64,000 nucleotides of DNA from Anaerolineaceae bacterium (GCA_020634115.1 JACKCH010000010.1:124001-188000), one strand, 5' to 3'. Numbered from the stretch's first letter, positions 1 to 8,886 are shown. A program made the numbers and translations. Notes: generated by a model not told the origin, from the letters alone.

Positions 1-1
1 T

Positions 2-943
2 CACTGCCAGCAGATCGAAGGGATGGACAGCCTGATACAACGCCTGCTGGATTCAGCTCCCGGCGTGCGTTTCCTGGTGACCTCCCGCAGCGAATTGGGG
101 CTGCCGAATGAAGTTGTGATGGATCCCGGTTATGTGAAGCGCAAGGAGGCCCGCCAGATCGCCATAACCGGTGTGGAGGCGTTGAAACGGCATCGTGTAC
201 CCCTTCAGGAACACGATTACAACTTCCTCAAGGCACAGGTGGAAGCCGGTATATTGCAGCCCAATGATGAAATCCTCGAACTGCTGCGAGTCAGCAAGCG
301 CCAATCCTTGCAGCGCAACCTGATTTACCGTATTTTCGCGGTTATCCTGACGAGTCTGCTGATCGTCATCCCCGGCGCTCTGGTGGATTCCATCCAGATG
401 CAGGACAATAGCGTGTCGAACAATATAACCGTCGCCCTGTTGATCCAGGCATTGGTCGGTGTCGCTATCAATGGGGTTGCCATCGCGATTCTGACGGCGC
501 TGGAGTACCAGGAATACCGCTACTGGAAGTTGCTCCGGTTGTTCTTGCTTTCTATGGGGCTGACCACTTCCGTATTCTTCGCTGTTCTGCGCCTGCTGGG
601 GATTGGTACTTTCAGCACTGTCTTTCTGTCCTTTATCATGGGGGGGATTGCCGGTGTGGTGTTGGGGGGGATGCTGTTTGCCTCCATCCCGCGCCGCCGT
701 TATCGCTCCTTGTGGTCGCAGTTGGGTCGCAGTTTCATCGTGGGGCTGGTCTTCGGGCTGATTCTGGCGGCGATTGTGGTTTTGGCAACTGTACTCCAGT
801 CGGATACTGGCATCACCACTGCGGTGCGGGATTCGCTGTGGTGGCAGCTTCCCTTCAATACGGTTGGTCTCGCGGTCACATTCTCGCTGGGCGTTGAGTT
901 CAGCAACCGCCTGCTGGTCGGGATGCCGCCCGAAAAAGAGTAA
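2..943 (+). CDS. Six-TM membrane protein with a STAND-like remnant at its N-terminus (5' end outside window)
   Basis: The reading frame is open from base 2, so the gene probably starts upstream of the window; the first internal ATG is at 23. The visible 313 residues begin with a short soluble part containing APGVRFLVTSRSEL. That resembles the sensor strand of NB-ARC/STAND NTPases, where a motif like LLVTSRE follows Walker B. A charged helix follows, then about six hydrophobic segments rich in Gly and Val. Function is unknown. It may be the C-terminal membrane part of a larger NTPase sensor, or an unrelated membrane protein that matches by chance. The gene ends about 50 bases before a hairpin that serves efp on the opposite strand. 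Confidence 0.6.
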   Translation, partial: HCQQIEGMDSLIQRLLDSAPGVRFLVTSRSELGLPNEVVMDPGYVKRKEARQIAITGVEALKRHRVPLQEHDYNFLKAQVEAGILQPNDEILELLRVSKRQSLQRNLIYRIFAVILTSLLIVIPGALVDSIQMQDNSVSNNITVALLIQALVGVAINGVAIAILTALEYQEYRYWKLLRLFLLSMGLTTSVFFAVLRLLGIGTFSTVFLSFIMGGIAGVVLGGMLFASIPRRRYRSLWSQLGRSFIVGLVFGLILAAIVVLATVLQSDTGITTAVRDSLWWQLPFNTVGLAVTFSLGVEFSNRLLVGMPPEKE

Positions 944-995
944 TCCCGGCTGAACTGGAACCGGTTGAGCTATGCCTTCAGGAGCAGGCAAACAA

Positions 996-1019
996 AAAGG
1001 GCGCGATGGTGCGCCCTTT
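996..1019 (-). terminator. Rho-independent terminator downstream of efp
   Basis: A perfect 9-bp stem (AAAGGGCGC with GCGCCCTTT) around a 6-base loop. Read on the minus strand it is followed by a T-rich tract (TTTTTGTTTG), which fits termination of efp, whose stop lies 22 bases upstream. On the plus strand it could also end the 2-943 transcript, but no T run follows there. Confidence 0.75.
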
Positions 1020-1041
1020 GGAATTTCTCGAAAAACAGGCG

Positions 1042-1599
1042 TTAGACCCGTGTGGTGTAGCTGCCATCTTCGGTTTTCACGCGGATGGTATCGCCCACGT
1101 TGATGAACATCGGCACCTGCACCACCAGCCCGGTTTCTACCGTGACTTTCTTCTGGGGATTGTTGGCCGTATCCCCGGCAATCGCCATTTCGGACTCCGT
1201 GACCTCGTAATCAATCGTCAGCGGTAGTTCATAGTCAATAATTTCGCCCTCATAGCTGCTCAGCTTGAGATCGAGGTTGCCTCGCAGGTACAGGGCATCA
1301 TCCCCGAATACGTCCTTGCGGATTTGCGGCTGTTCGTAGGTATCCATATCCATAAAGGTCAGGAATTCACCATCATCGTACAAATATTGGACGTTGTGAA
1401 TATCAACCCGAATATCCTGGACCTGCATCCCGGAGTTGTAGGTGAGTTCGATGGTCGAACCAGTGCGCATATTGCGAACTTTCACACGAATCGTCGCGCT
1501 CCCCCGGCCTGGTTTGGTATGAGTGTAATTTAACACTTTAAAAATCTGACCATCTTCAAGAAAGGTTGTCCCCTTTCTCAGTTGATTCACATCAATCAT
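1042..1599 (-). CDS. efp: Translation elongation factor P
   Basis: A 185-residue protein, the normal EF-P length. It has the KOW-like N-terminal domain, the central OB domain (MDMDTYEQ) and the C-terminal OB domain ending in VETGLVVQVPMFINVGDTI. EF-P binds ribosomes stalled at consecutive prolines and restores peptide-bond formation. The loop that reaches the peptidyl-transferase centre reads THTKPGRGSA, so the tip residue is Arg32 and not the Lys that EpmA modifies in E. coli. Arg at this position is known in EarP-type (rhamnosylated) EF-P and also in Thermus-type EF-P. No modification enzyme is visible nearby. The gene is monocistronic, with an extended -10 at 1642-1650 and a terminator at 996-1019. 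Confidence 0.96.
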   Translation of the reverse strand: MIDVNQLRKGTTFLEDGQIFKVLNYTHTKPGRGSATIRVKVRNMRTGSTIELTYNSGMQVQDIRVDIHNVQYLYDDGEFLTFMDMDTYEQPQIRKDVFGDDALYLRGNLDLKLSSYEGEIIDYELPLTIDYEVTESEMAIAGDTANNPQKKVTVETGLVVQVPMFINVGDTIRVKTEDGSYTTRV

Positions 1600-1641
1600 G
1601 GGTTTCTATCCGCCTTGAATTCACTGCATAAGCATAAAGTC

Positions 1642-1650
1642 AGTATAGCA
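1642..1650 (-). promoter_or_regulatory. Extended -10 element of the efp promoter (candidate)
   Basis: The minus strand reads TGCTATACT, a TGn extended -10 with TATACT. Transcription would start near 1635 and leave a leader of about 36 bases before the efp ATG at 1599. No convincing -35 was found. This is a candidate only. Confidence 0.4.
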
Positions 1651-1770
1651 TACCGGCCTCCGATTCATAAGGGAGGGTTTCTCAGGGCATAGCCCCGCAT
1701 TCTACCCTTGCCATTCGCCCCTGAATACGACAGACTCAGCAGACAGACACCCAAACTCAGGACGATCACC

Positions 1771-2907
1771 ATGCACATTGCATATAACGGCTGGTTCTGG
1801 GATCAGCCGAATACCGGCAGCGGAATGTACCTGCGCCACCTGCTCCACACGCTGCGCCGCATCGCGCCCGATCTGGATATGACGCTCATCGTGCCACCGC
1901 ATAACCGTTCCCTGGATAATCTGCCGGAGAACGTGAGCGTGGTCAATGCCAGCGGGCGGGGTGGCAAGCTGGGCAAAGTGCTGTTCGAGCAGCGTGCCTA
2001 CCCGCAACTTGTCCGGCGAGTGAACGCGGATATTGCCCATGTGCCGTACTGGGCGCCGCCGCTCTCCTCCCCGGCGCGGCTGGTCACTTCCATCCTGGAT
2101 GTGATTCCGCTGGTGATGCCGGAATACGCCGGGGGCGTGGCCGGGCGGCTGTATACGTCGCTGGTGGCGGCGGCAGCCAACGGTTCAGCGCACACCCTCA
2201 CCCTGAGCAACGCCGCGAAAGCCGATATTATCCAGTACCTCGACCTGCCGGAAGACCGCATCACCCCGACTTACCTCGCCGCTGATTCCGCCTATCACCC
2301 GAAGATCGGCAAGGAACGGGACGCGGCGGTACGCGAAAAATACAACCTGCCGGATGATTTTATCCTGTGCCTGGGACAGTTTGACCGCCGCAAGAATATC
2401 AACCAGCTTTTTCTGGCATATACCTACATCATGCAGGCCGAAGGTGACGCCTATCCGCTGGTCATCACCGGGCGTGAACCGGCCTGGCGCGACCCGCTGT
2501 TCCCCAACATGCGCGACTACGCCGAAAAACTCCAGATCACCGACCATCTGCATTGGATTGGGTATGTAGATGCGGAAGATATGCCGTCGCTCTACCGGTT
2601 GGCGAATGTGTTTGTGTTCCCAAGTCTGTATGAAGGGTTTGGACTGCCGGTGGTCGAGGCGATGGCCTGTGGAACGCCGGTGGTTGCTAATGATATTTCC
2701 TGCTTGCCGGAAATCGTGGGGGAGGGCGCATACCTTGTCAAACCGGGGAATGCCCGTGAGATGGCCGGGGCGATTCTAGCGCTGCTGGGGCAGGACGCAC
2801 TGCGTGACTCACTCATCAACCAGGGGCTGGCCCGCGCGACCTTCTTCAACTGGCGCAAAACAGCACAGCAAACACTGGCCGTTTATGAACAGGTGATGGC
2901 GATGTAG
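1771..2907 (+). CDS. Glycosyltransferase family 4 (GT-B)
   Basis: A 378-residue GT-B glycosyltransferase. The N-terminal Rossmann half starts MHIAYNGWFWDQPNTGSG. The C-terminal half carries the GT4 signature EGFGLPVVEAMACGTPVV (the E-x7-E motif that holds the nucleotide-sugar donor), followed by a LPEIVGEGAYLVKPGN-type loop. These enzymes transfer a sugar, often mannose, from a nucleotide donor with retention of configuration; donor and acceptor cannot be read from sequence. The start was placed at 1771 because an AGGA element lies a few bases upstream and homologous proteins begin at this strand; the frame is also open to an ATG at 1708. It stands alone, divergent from efp. Confidence 0.88.
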   Translation: MHIAYNGWFWDQPNTGSGMYLRHLLHTLRRIAPDLDMTLIVPPHNRSLDNLPENVSVVNASGRGGKLGKVLFEQRAYPQLVRRVNADIAHVPYWAPPLSSPARLVTSILDVIPLVMPEYAGGVAGRLYTSLVAAAANGSAHTLTLSNAAKADIIQYLDLPEDRITPTYLAADSAYHPKIGKERDAAVREKYNLPDDFILCLGQFDRRKNINQLFLAYTYIMQAEGDAYPLVITGREPAWRDPLFPNMRDYAEKLQITDHLHWIGYVDAEDMPSLYRLANVFVFPSLYEGFGLPVVEAMACGTPVVANDISCLPEIVGEGAYLVKPGNAREMAGAILALLGQDALRDSLINQGLARATFFNWRKTAQQTLAVYEQVMAM

Positions 2908-2931
2908 CGCGACTTTCTGTGTTGCTGGGGG

Positions 2932-3303
2932 CTATTCGGCAACCGGCGTTAAAATCATATCGGCTACGTTGCGCACATTAAAGGGCTTCTGCAAATAGTG
3001 GATATGGTACGTCTTGAGAAGTTCCGGGTTTGGGTTCTCAGAAGCAGTCACCAGGAAAAATGTCCGGTTATCCCCTTCTTCCCGCATACGGCAGGCCAAC
3101 GCCAGCCCATCCGTGCCGCAGACATTCAGGTCAAAAAAGATCGCGCGTGCCTGCTGGTAGTTCGGGGTCTTTAGAACATCCAGCGTCTCCGGGCGGGTAT
3201 CGGGAATATGCAGGGTATTAATCTGATATTTTTTGAAACCTATCGCAAAAATCTGCGCTACTGTGTCATCATCTTCAATATAGATAATATCCGTAATGGG
3301 CAT
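2932..3303 (-). CDS. Single-domain response regulator (receiver only)
   Basis: A 123-residue stand-alone receiver domain. Visible features are the acidic pocket IEDDD at residues 10-13, the phosphoacceptor Asp58 in AIFFDLNVCG, the switch residue in LVTASE and the conserved Lys in YLQKPF. There is no output domain, so it probably passes phosphate or binds a partner like CheY or Spo0F. The start is the ATG at 3303, with GGGAGAG spaced 8 bases upstream; the frame also allows a TTG at 3321. No histidine kinase is adjacent. The 155 bases between it and etfA hold nothing I recognise. Confidence 0.85.
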   Translation of the reverse strand: MPITDIIYIEDDDTVAQIFAIGFKKYQINTLHIPDTRPETLDVLKTPNYQQARAIFFDLNVCGTDGLALACRMREEGDNRTFFLVTASENPNPELLKTYHIHYLQKPFNVRNVADMILTPVAE

Positions 3304-3459
3304 ACCACAATTCTCTCCCAAGTTGACTACTACAAGGCATTATAACTGAATATATACCCTGATATGTTCACAATTGGGAGAATATTCACAAAAAATCGGG
3401 CTTGCTAACCGTAGCCAAACCCGACTATAACTTTAATTGCAGTTTTTCGGCTGAAACGG

Positions 3460-4500
3460 TTATTTGCCCAACCGTTTCTTCAGTTCAGCCGTCAACGCTG
3501 GGACAACCTGGTAGAGGTCACCCACCAGCCCGTACCGCGCCAGTTTGAAGATCGGCGCTTCGGCGTCCTTGTTGACCGCCACAATGATCTTACTGGTACG
3601 CATCCCGGCCAGGTGCTGAATCGCGCCGGAAATTCCGCAGGCGATATACAGGTCAGGTGCGACGACCTTACCGGTCTGGCCGACCTGGTGGGCATAGGGG
3701 ATGTACCCGGCGTCCACCGCCGCACGACTAGCGCCGACTGCTGCACCTAGCACGTCTGCCAGCGGTTGAATTGTGTTGGCGAAACCGTCCTGCGCTTTCC
3801 ATACCGCCGGGTCAGCGGCATCGCCCGGCGCGTCTTTGGGGTTGTTCGCCATGCCGCGTCCACCGGAGATGATGATCGCAGCATCGGTCAGGTTGACCGC
3901 CCCGACTTCGGCTTCCAGCGATTCAATCTTGGTTGCAATCGCATCTTCCGCCAGCACTGCATCAACCGTTGTGACTTCAGCGGTTGCGCTGTCATTGACC
4001 GCGTTTGGCTTGAAGGCACGTCCGCGCAGCGCCACGAACTGCGTCCCGGCGGGATTGCCCACCGCTTCGGCCAGGACTTTACCGGCATACACCGGGCGCA
4101 CAACCTTTAACGCGCCGTCGTCCTGTACTTCCAGGGTAGTCGCTTCGGTCAGCAAGCCGGAATTGCTATCGGCAGCGGCAGCGGCCAGCAGTTCACGCCC
4201 GGCAGTGGTGCCAATTGCCAACACCGCTTTCGGGGTGTGATCTGCGACCAGTTTCGCCAACAGCGCGGCATAGGGTTCCAGGCGGTAGCTGCTCAGGGTG
4301 GCGTCTTCACACACCAGCGCCTTATCCGCGCCATAGGTGGCGGCGGTGGCGGCGACTCCACTCGCATTTTGGCCGAAAACCAGCGCGGTCAGCGGCACGC
4401 CGAGTTTATCGGCCACCATGCGGCCTGCGCCCAGGGCTTCCCAACTGGTGGGGTGTGCTTCCCCTTTGAATGTTTCAATCCAGACAAATACTGCGCTCAT
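3460..4500 (-). CDS. etfA: Electron transfer flavoprotein, alpha subunit
   Basis: A 346-residue alpha subunit that carries FAD and passes electrons from acyl-CoA and related dehydrogenases to ETF-quinone oxidoreductase or a bifurcating partner. The C-terminal FAD domain is clear: SGGRGM, VGASRAAVDAGYIPYAHQVG, QTGKVV, then LYIACGISGAIQHLAGM. An insert of about 20 residues (around NPKDAPGDAADPAVW) follows GGRGM and makes it slightly longer than the usual 310-330. The ATG overlaps the etfB stop as ATGA, so translation is likely coupled and the subunits made in equal amounts. Confidence 0.95.
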   Translation of the reverse strand: MSAVFVWIETFKGEAHPTSWEALGAGRMVADKLGVPLTALVFGQNASGVAATAATYGADKALVCEDATLSSYRLEPYAALLAKLVADHTPKAVLAIGTTAGRELLAAAAADSNSGLLTEATTLEVQDDGALKVVRPVYAGKVLAEAVGNPAGTQFVALRGRAFKPNAVNDSATAEVTTVDAVLAEDAIATKIESLEAEVGAVNLTDAAIIISGGRGMANNPKDAPGDAADPAVWKAQDGFANTIQPLADVLGAAVGASRAAVDAGYIPYAHQVGQTGKVVAPDLYIACGISGAIQHLAGMRTSKIIVAVNKDAEAPIFKLARYGLVGDLYQVVPALTAELKKRLGK

Positions 4501-5276
4501 AATACCTTCTCCTCCAGCAGACGATCCACCAGGGCAGCGGCCTGTTCTTCCGGTGTCCCTTCGATCATTTCAACTTCACCTTCACGCGCCGGTAGGTTCA
4601 TTAACTGTGTGACGCGCGTCTGCGGAGCGGAGGCTTCCAGTCCCAGGTCAGCCAGTGACCACTCAGGAATCACGGCTTTGGAGGCTTTGCGGATGCCGAT
4701 AAAGGACGGGTAGCGCGGCTCGTTGATGTCCTTCAAGACCGAAATCACGGCGGGGAGCTGGCTGGTAACGACCTGCTTGCCCTCTTCAATCTGGCGCTCG
4801 ACCTTGATCGTCTTGGCGCCGAAGTCCACCTCCAGGATTTTCGAGACATAACTCAACATCGGCCAACCGAGTTTGCGGGCGGTCTGATAGTTGTGCTGGT
4901 CGCTGCCCACGTCAATGCTCTCGCGGCCAAAGATCACCAGGTCTACATCACCGATTTTCTGCACAACGGCAGCGGCAGCAGCGGCATAGGCCAGGCTGTC
5001 CGCGCCTTCCAGCGCAGCATCCCAAACCCGAACCGCCTCGTTCAGCCCCATCGCCAGACTATGCTTGAGCGCTTCATTGTGCATCTCCGGGCCAATCGCG
5101 GCGACAACGGCTGTGCCACCACCTGCTTTGGCCTGGAGGATGCCCTCTTCTAGTGCGTATTCATCCCAGGGGTTGACGACGGTTGCGGCGTCGCCCCAGG
5201 TCACATTGCCATCCGCGCCGACTTCGACTTTTGCGGCGGTATCCGGCGTGCTGCGTGTAAAAATGACCACTTGCAA
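4497..5276 (-). CDS. etfB: Electron transfer flavoprotein, beta subunit
   Basis: A 259-residue beta subunit that binds AMP and completes the ETF heterodimer. Family features are the N-terminal VVIFTRSTPDTAAKVEV strand, NPWDEYALEEG, the FGRESIDVGSDQ loop and SQLPAVISVLKDINEPRYPS. The start is TTG at 5276: a perfect AGGAGG lies at 5286-5291 with a 9-base spacer, and the protein then begins where family members do. The frame stays open to 5378, but that extension does not look like protein. It is the first gene of the etfBA operon, with two palindromes and a candidate -10 upstream. Confidence 0.93.
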   Translation of the reverse strand: MQVVIFTRSTPDTAAKVEVGADGNVTWGDAATVVNPWDEYALEEGILQAKAGGGTAVVAAIGPEMHNEALKHSLAMGLNEAVRVWDAALEGADSLAYAAAAAAVVQKIGDVDLVIFGRESIDVGSDQHNYQTARKLGWPMLSYVSKILEVDFGAKTIKVERQIEEGKQVVTSQLPAVISVLKDINEPRYPSFIGIRKASKAVIPEWSLADLGLEASAPQTRVTQLMNLPAREGEVEMIEGTPEEQAAALVDRLLEEKVL

Positions 5277-5312
5277 GGTGCCATACCTCCTGAACAGGTC
5301 TCTTTTTGAAGA

Positions 5313-5369
5313 ACAATACTGTGTGTATTGTACAGAATTCCCGTAAAAAAATCGAATATAGATTCGATT
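5313..5369 (-). promoter_or_regulatory. etfBA promoter region with two perfect palindromes
   Basis: Two perfect inverted repeats precede etfB. ACAATAC-N5-GTATTGT lies at 5313-5331 and AATCGAAT-N4-ATTCGATT at 5350-5369. On the minus strand the first overlaps a possible -10, TACAAT (5327-5332), about 36 bases upstream of the Shine-Dalgarno. They look like operator sites for a dimeric repressor, though hairpins in the leader are also possible. The divergent lipoprotein gene shares this region. Confidence 0.5.
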
Positions 5370-5471
5370 ATTGGGCACTTTACCCTGTCGCTGTGATTGC
5401 CTGAGGATTCACACCTCTATAAAATAAATAATGTATCACTTTATGTGGTACAAGTTTGTGAAAGGAATTTC

Positions 5472-6581
5472 ATGATGCGATATGCTTTGTGGACAATATT
5501 GTTCATTTTTGCCGTGTCGCTGGCGGCCTGTGGCCCAGGCGAACCCCAGGCGACACCTACACCGGACGCAACACCTACCCCGATACCCACCGCTACACCC
5601 GAACCATTTTTACCCGCCAGCCTCGAACCCATCACCGCCGAAAATGTCAGCGCCTTAACCCTGTTTCAAGAGTATGCCGACCATCCGGGGGTCGCTTTCA
5701 GCGCGGATGGAACGCTGTTGGTGCTTACAGGGAATACCTTGGCCCTGGTTGACCTGGCAGCCGGAATCATGACGAATTTGGTGGACATGGCGGGTCAGAA
5801 TTACGATACGGCGATCAGCGCTGATAACCGGTATATCGGATACATGACCGAAAATGATGAGGGCAAATCCGTAACCCGCATCTGGGACACTGAAACCAAT
5901 ACAGTGGTGATGGAAGCGTCGCTATCACGCTTTGGCCTGGTTTTTATCCCTGGCACGGATACGCTCGTATTGGGGGATAACGGTTTGCCGATGCTGGATG
6001 CGGCCAATGGCGAGCCTGTTGCACACACAATTCAGTCACGCAGCACCACCAGCGTCCTGGGCGTGATGCCGGACGGAAAACAACTGGTGACTTCCAGCAA
6101 TGCCTACCTCGTATTTGATTCGCTGGATACTTATGAGGAAACCCAATCGTGGGATTTCTCCACCAAGATAGATGGCACAACCGTCGCCCCGGCATTGGAT
6201 GCTCTGGCAATATCGAAGGATGGCACGCTGGTTGCCGTTGGACTGAATGCCAGTGAAGCACGCAAACAACTGCGGACGATTCAAATCTGGGATGCAGAGA
6301 GCAACGCGGCTTTGCAGGTCATTCCCTGGGTTGCGCGGAATGAAAATGCCAGGGTGGTTTCAGCGGCCTTTAGCCCGGATAACAGTTTGCTGGCCGTCGG
6401 GTTTGATGATTGGAATTTCAACGGCCATGTGGATGTTTACGCGGTAGCAACGGGGGAATTGGTCGGCGAGTTGGCCGCTCCTGCCGGGGTTCATCAGATT
6501 ACGTTCAACGCTGACGGCACTTTACTGGCACTGGGAACCACCCTGCGGGGTGGTTCGGTGATTTATTCGGCTGATGCGTAG
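5472..6581 (+). CDS. Lipoprotein with WD40-like beta-propeller
   Basis: About 369 residues. A signal peptide ends in a lipobox (AVSLAAC), so the protein should be lipid-anchored at Cys outside the membrane. A Thr/Pro linker (TPTPDATPTPIPTATPEP) follows, then repeated blades such as GVAFSADGTLLVL, AALDALAISKDGTLVAVG, AAFSPDNSLLAVGFDDW and ITFNADGTLLALGTT, typical of WD40/YVTN propellers. Role unknown; probably a binding or scaffold protein. Two adjacent ATGs (5472, 5475) follow AAAGGA; either may be used. A terminator follows at 6612 and a PknB-type kinase gene is next on the same strand. Confidence 0.82.
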   Translation: MMRYALWTILFIFAVSLAACGPGEPQATPTPDATPTPIPTATPEPFLPASLEPITAENVSALTLFQEYADHPGVAFSADGTLLVLTGNTLALVDLAAGIMTNLVDMAGQNYDTAISADNRYIGYMTENDEGKSVTRIWDTETNTVVMEASLSRFGLVFIPGTDTLVLGDNGLPMLDAANGEPVAHTIQSRSTTSVLGVMPDGKQLVTSSNAYLVFDSLDTYEETQSWDFSTKIDGTTVAPALDALAISKDGTLVAVGLNASEARKQLRTIQIWDAESNAALQVIPWVARNENARVVSAAFSPDNSLLAVGFDDWNFNGHVDVYAVATGELVGELAAPAGVHQITFNADGTLLALGTTLRGGSVIYSADA

Positions 6582-6611
6582 CTAACGCTGGTAATTGTAT
6601 GTTTTCACAGT

Positions 6612-6637
6612 GGGCGCACTGCTGCGGTGCGCCCTTT
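6612..6637 (+). terminator. Hairpin terminator after the lipoprotein gene
   Basis: An 8-bp perfect stem, GGGCGCAC with GTGCGCCC, 7-base loop, then TTT. The T tract is short, so strength is uncertain. Confidence 0.6.
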
Positions 6638-6757
6638 CGAATCTCGGCTATCTGGCTGGGGTTCTCTCGAGACTTCACACAAGCACATTTCTGCACTGCC
6701 AAGACTCTACAAACGTTAAGAAACGTCCCACTTTCTGCACACATGGATTCCATATTG

Positions 6758-6763
6758 TATAAT
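6758..6763 (+). promoter_or_regulatory. Candidate -10 (TATAAT) for the kinase gene
   Basis: A perfect TATAAT preceded by TG, about 60 bases upstream of the kinase start. The -35 match is weak, so this is a candidate only. Confidence 0.4.
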
Positions 6764-6822
6764 GCAAGGTATCGCGTGTTACGGTTCACACGCGAGTTTG
6801 GAAAATTTGAGGGATACAGGCT

Positions 6823-8874
6823 TTGTCATCATCATCATTAATCGGGCGCACGTTAGGAAAATATGAAATTATAGAACTCCTGGGACGGGGCGGGATGGCA
6901 ACCGTTTATAAAGGTCGCCAGGCGGATATAGATCGTTTCGTGGCGGTTAAAGTATTGCCACCACATCCGGGGCAGGACCCGCAGTTTATCGAACGTTTCC
7001 AGTTGGAAGCCCGCACGATTGCGCGTTTACAGCATCCCCACATTCTGCCGCTCTATGATTATGGTGTGCAGGATGACATTTTGTACCTGGTGGTCGCGTT
7101 TATCAGCGGCGGCACGTTGGAAGATCACATCAAGGAAGGCCCGATGCCGCTCAAGCAGATCGAAACGTTGCTGCGCCAGATTGCCTCCGCGATGGACTAC
7201 GCGCATCGGCAGAATATCATCCACCGCGACATCAAACCGGGGAATATCCTGTTGGATGGTGAAGGCCACGCGCTGCTGGCGGATTTCGGCATTGTGAAGA
7301 TCGCGGGCGGCGATTCACGTCTGACTAACACCGGCGGTCTGGTGGGGACACCGGCTTATATGGCTCCCGAGCAGGGAACCGGTGTCGCCGTAACGCCCAG
7401 CGTGGATATTTACGCGCTGGGGGCGGTGGTCTACGAGATGATTACCGGAGAGCAGCCTTACCTGGGTGATACCCCGATGCAGGTGGTTCTCAAACACATT
7501 AACGACCCGGTGCCGACGCTGCGACAGATGCAGGAAGAGCTACCTCCCGCGATTGATCGGGTGATCCAACGGGCGATGGCGAAAAAACCGGCTAACCGCT
7601 ACCAGACGGCAATGGAATTTGCCGAAGACTTCAGCCGGGCGATTCAGGCTGAAGGACAGCCCACCTATAACTATGCCATTCCTTCGCCTGAACCCACGGC
7701 CCACATGCCACAGCCGGTCAGCGCAACCCAGACCCGACCCAGTGAATCGCCGGATTCCCAGACGATTATTATGCAGCAGAGCGTGAATCCATTGGTGTTA
7801 TTAGGTGGGTTTGCGATCATCGCGGTGCTGATTGTCGCGGTGGTGCTGCTGCTGGTGACGAACCAGAATGAACAGGGTGTCGTGGTGGAAACCGCAGTTG
7901 AGAACACACAGGTCGCTTCGACTCTGCCTACGCGGGCGGTGGTAGAACCCACTACTGCACCTACATTTGGCCGCCTGAGTTTTAGCAGCATGGGCGGCGC
8001 AGGCGATACGCTCACCTTGCAAGTGCAGAACCTGACTCCACCTGGAGCGGGGCAGGTTTATGCTGCCTGGCTGGTTAATACTGCCGATGGCAGTATCCTG
8101 TCGTTGGGTGAGTTGGTAGTGGATTCACTGGGCAGCGGGGTACTCCCTCCTTTTGTGGACCCTGAAGAACGTGCCCTACCGACGCTGTACAATGCGCTGC
8201 TGGTGACGTTGCAGGACGATATGAGCACTGAACCGAACGGCACGATAGCCTACAGCGGGTATCTCCCGATTGAGTTAGGCCCGGCGCTGCGCGAAATCCT
8301 CATCGCCTCAGAGGACGGTATTTCCAGCGGCAGCTTGCTGGATGGGGCGTTGACGGAAGCGGGTTTTGCCGCACAGCACGCCTCGTTAGCGCAGCGCGCC
8401 AGCAACCTGGGCGGCCTGCAAACCCACTCCGAGCATACCCTTAACATTCTCTATGGCACAGAGACGGATTATAACGGGGACGGGCGCGGCGAGAATCCAG
8501 GGCGTAAGATAGGCATCCCACATTTCCTTGATCTGATTAACGCTCAGCTTGATGCCGTTGCCCATGCGCCGGATACCGCCCGCGATGTCCAGAGCAATCT
8601 CGAACTTATCCGCGTCTGTGTGGAAAATACCCGCCAGCGGATAGATGAGATCAAAGGGTTGGAAGAGGTGATTCTGGCGGCGACAGACCAGGCCGCTGTC
8701 GCAACCCAGGCGGAAGACGCCGTGCGACTCGCCGCCGAACTGACCACCGGGGCGGATGTCAACGAAAACGGGCAGATCGAACCGTTTGAGGGGGAATGTG
8801 GCCTGGATCAGATCAATACCTATGGTGTGCTGGTGAGCGCGATTCAACTGCAACAGGGAGACCTGAGGCCGTAA
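6823..8874 (+). CDS. Transmembrane Ser/Thr protein kinase (PknB type) with external EF-hand-like loops
   Basis: 683 residues; TTG start with GAGGG 9 bases upstream. The cytoplasmic kinase domain has the glycine loop (GRGGMATVYKG, residues 21-31), the lysine strand VAVKVL, the catalytic loop HRDIKPGNILLD (about 133-144), DFG (about 153) and APEQ. One TM helix spans about 322-347. Outside are a Thr/Pro linker, a beta-rich segment (QVYAAWLVNTADG) resembling anti-sigma-K type domains, and a helical region with two calcium-binding-like loops: DYNGDGRGENPG (about 548) and DVNENGQIEPFE (about 645), the second matching the 12-residue EF-hand pattern. The external part may sense calcium or a ligand. 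Convergent with the next gene, 12 bases apart. Confidence 0.9.
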   Translation: MSSSSLIGRTLGKYEIIELLGRGGMATVYKGRQADIDRFVAVKVLPPHPGQDPQFIERFQLEARTIARLQHPHILPLYDYGVQDDILYLVVAFISGGTLEDHIKEGPMPLKQIETLLRQIASAMDYAHRQNIIHRDIKPGNILLDGEGHALLADFGIVKIAGGDSRLTNTGGLVGTPAYMAPEQGTGVAVTPSVDIYALGAVVYEMITGEQPYLGDTPMQVVLKHINDPVPTLRQMQEELPPAIDRVIQRAMAKKPANRYQTAMEFAEDFSRAIQAEGQPTYNYAIPSPEPTAHMPQPVSATQTRPSESPDSQTIIMQQSVNPLVLLGGFAIIAVLIVAVVLLLVTNQNEQGVVVETAVENTQVASTLPTRAVVEPTTAPTFGRLSFSSMGGAGDTLTLQVQNLTPPGAGQVYAAWLVNTADGSILSLGELVVDSLGSGVLPPFVDPEERALPTLYNALLVTLQDDMSTEPNGTIAYSGYLPIELGPALREILIASEDGISSGSLLDGALTEAGFAAQHASLAQRASNLGGLQTHSEHTLNILYGTETDYNGDGRGENPGRKIGIPHFLDLINAQLDAVAHAPDTARDVQSNLELIRVCVENTRQRIDEIKGLEEVILAATDQAAVATQAEDAVRLAAELTTGADVNENGQIEPFEGECGLDQINTYGVLVSAIQLQQGDLRP

Positions 8875-8886
8875 CAGCGCACCGCG

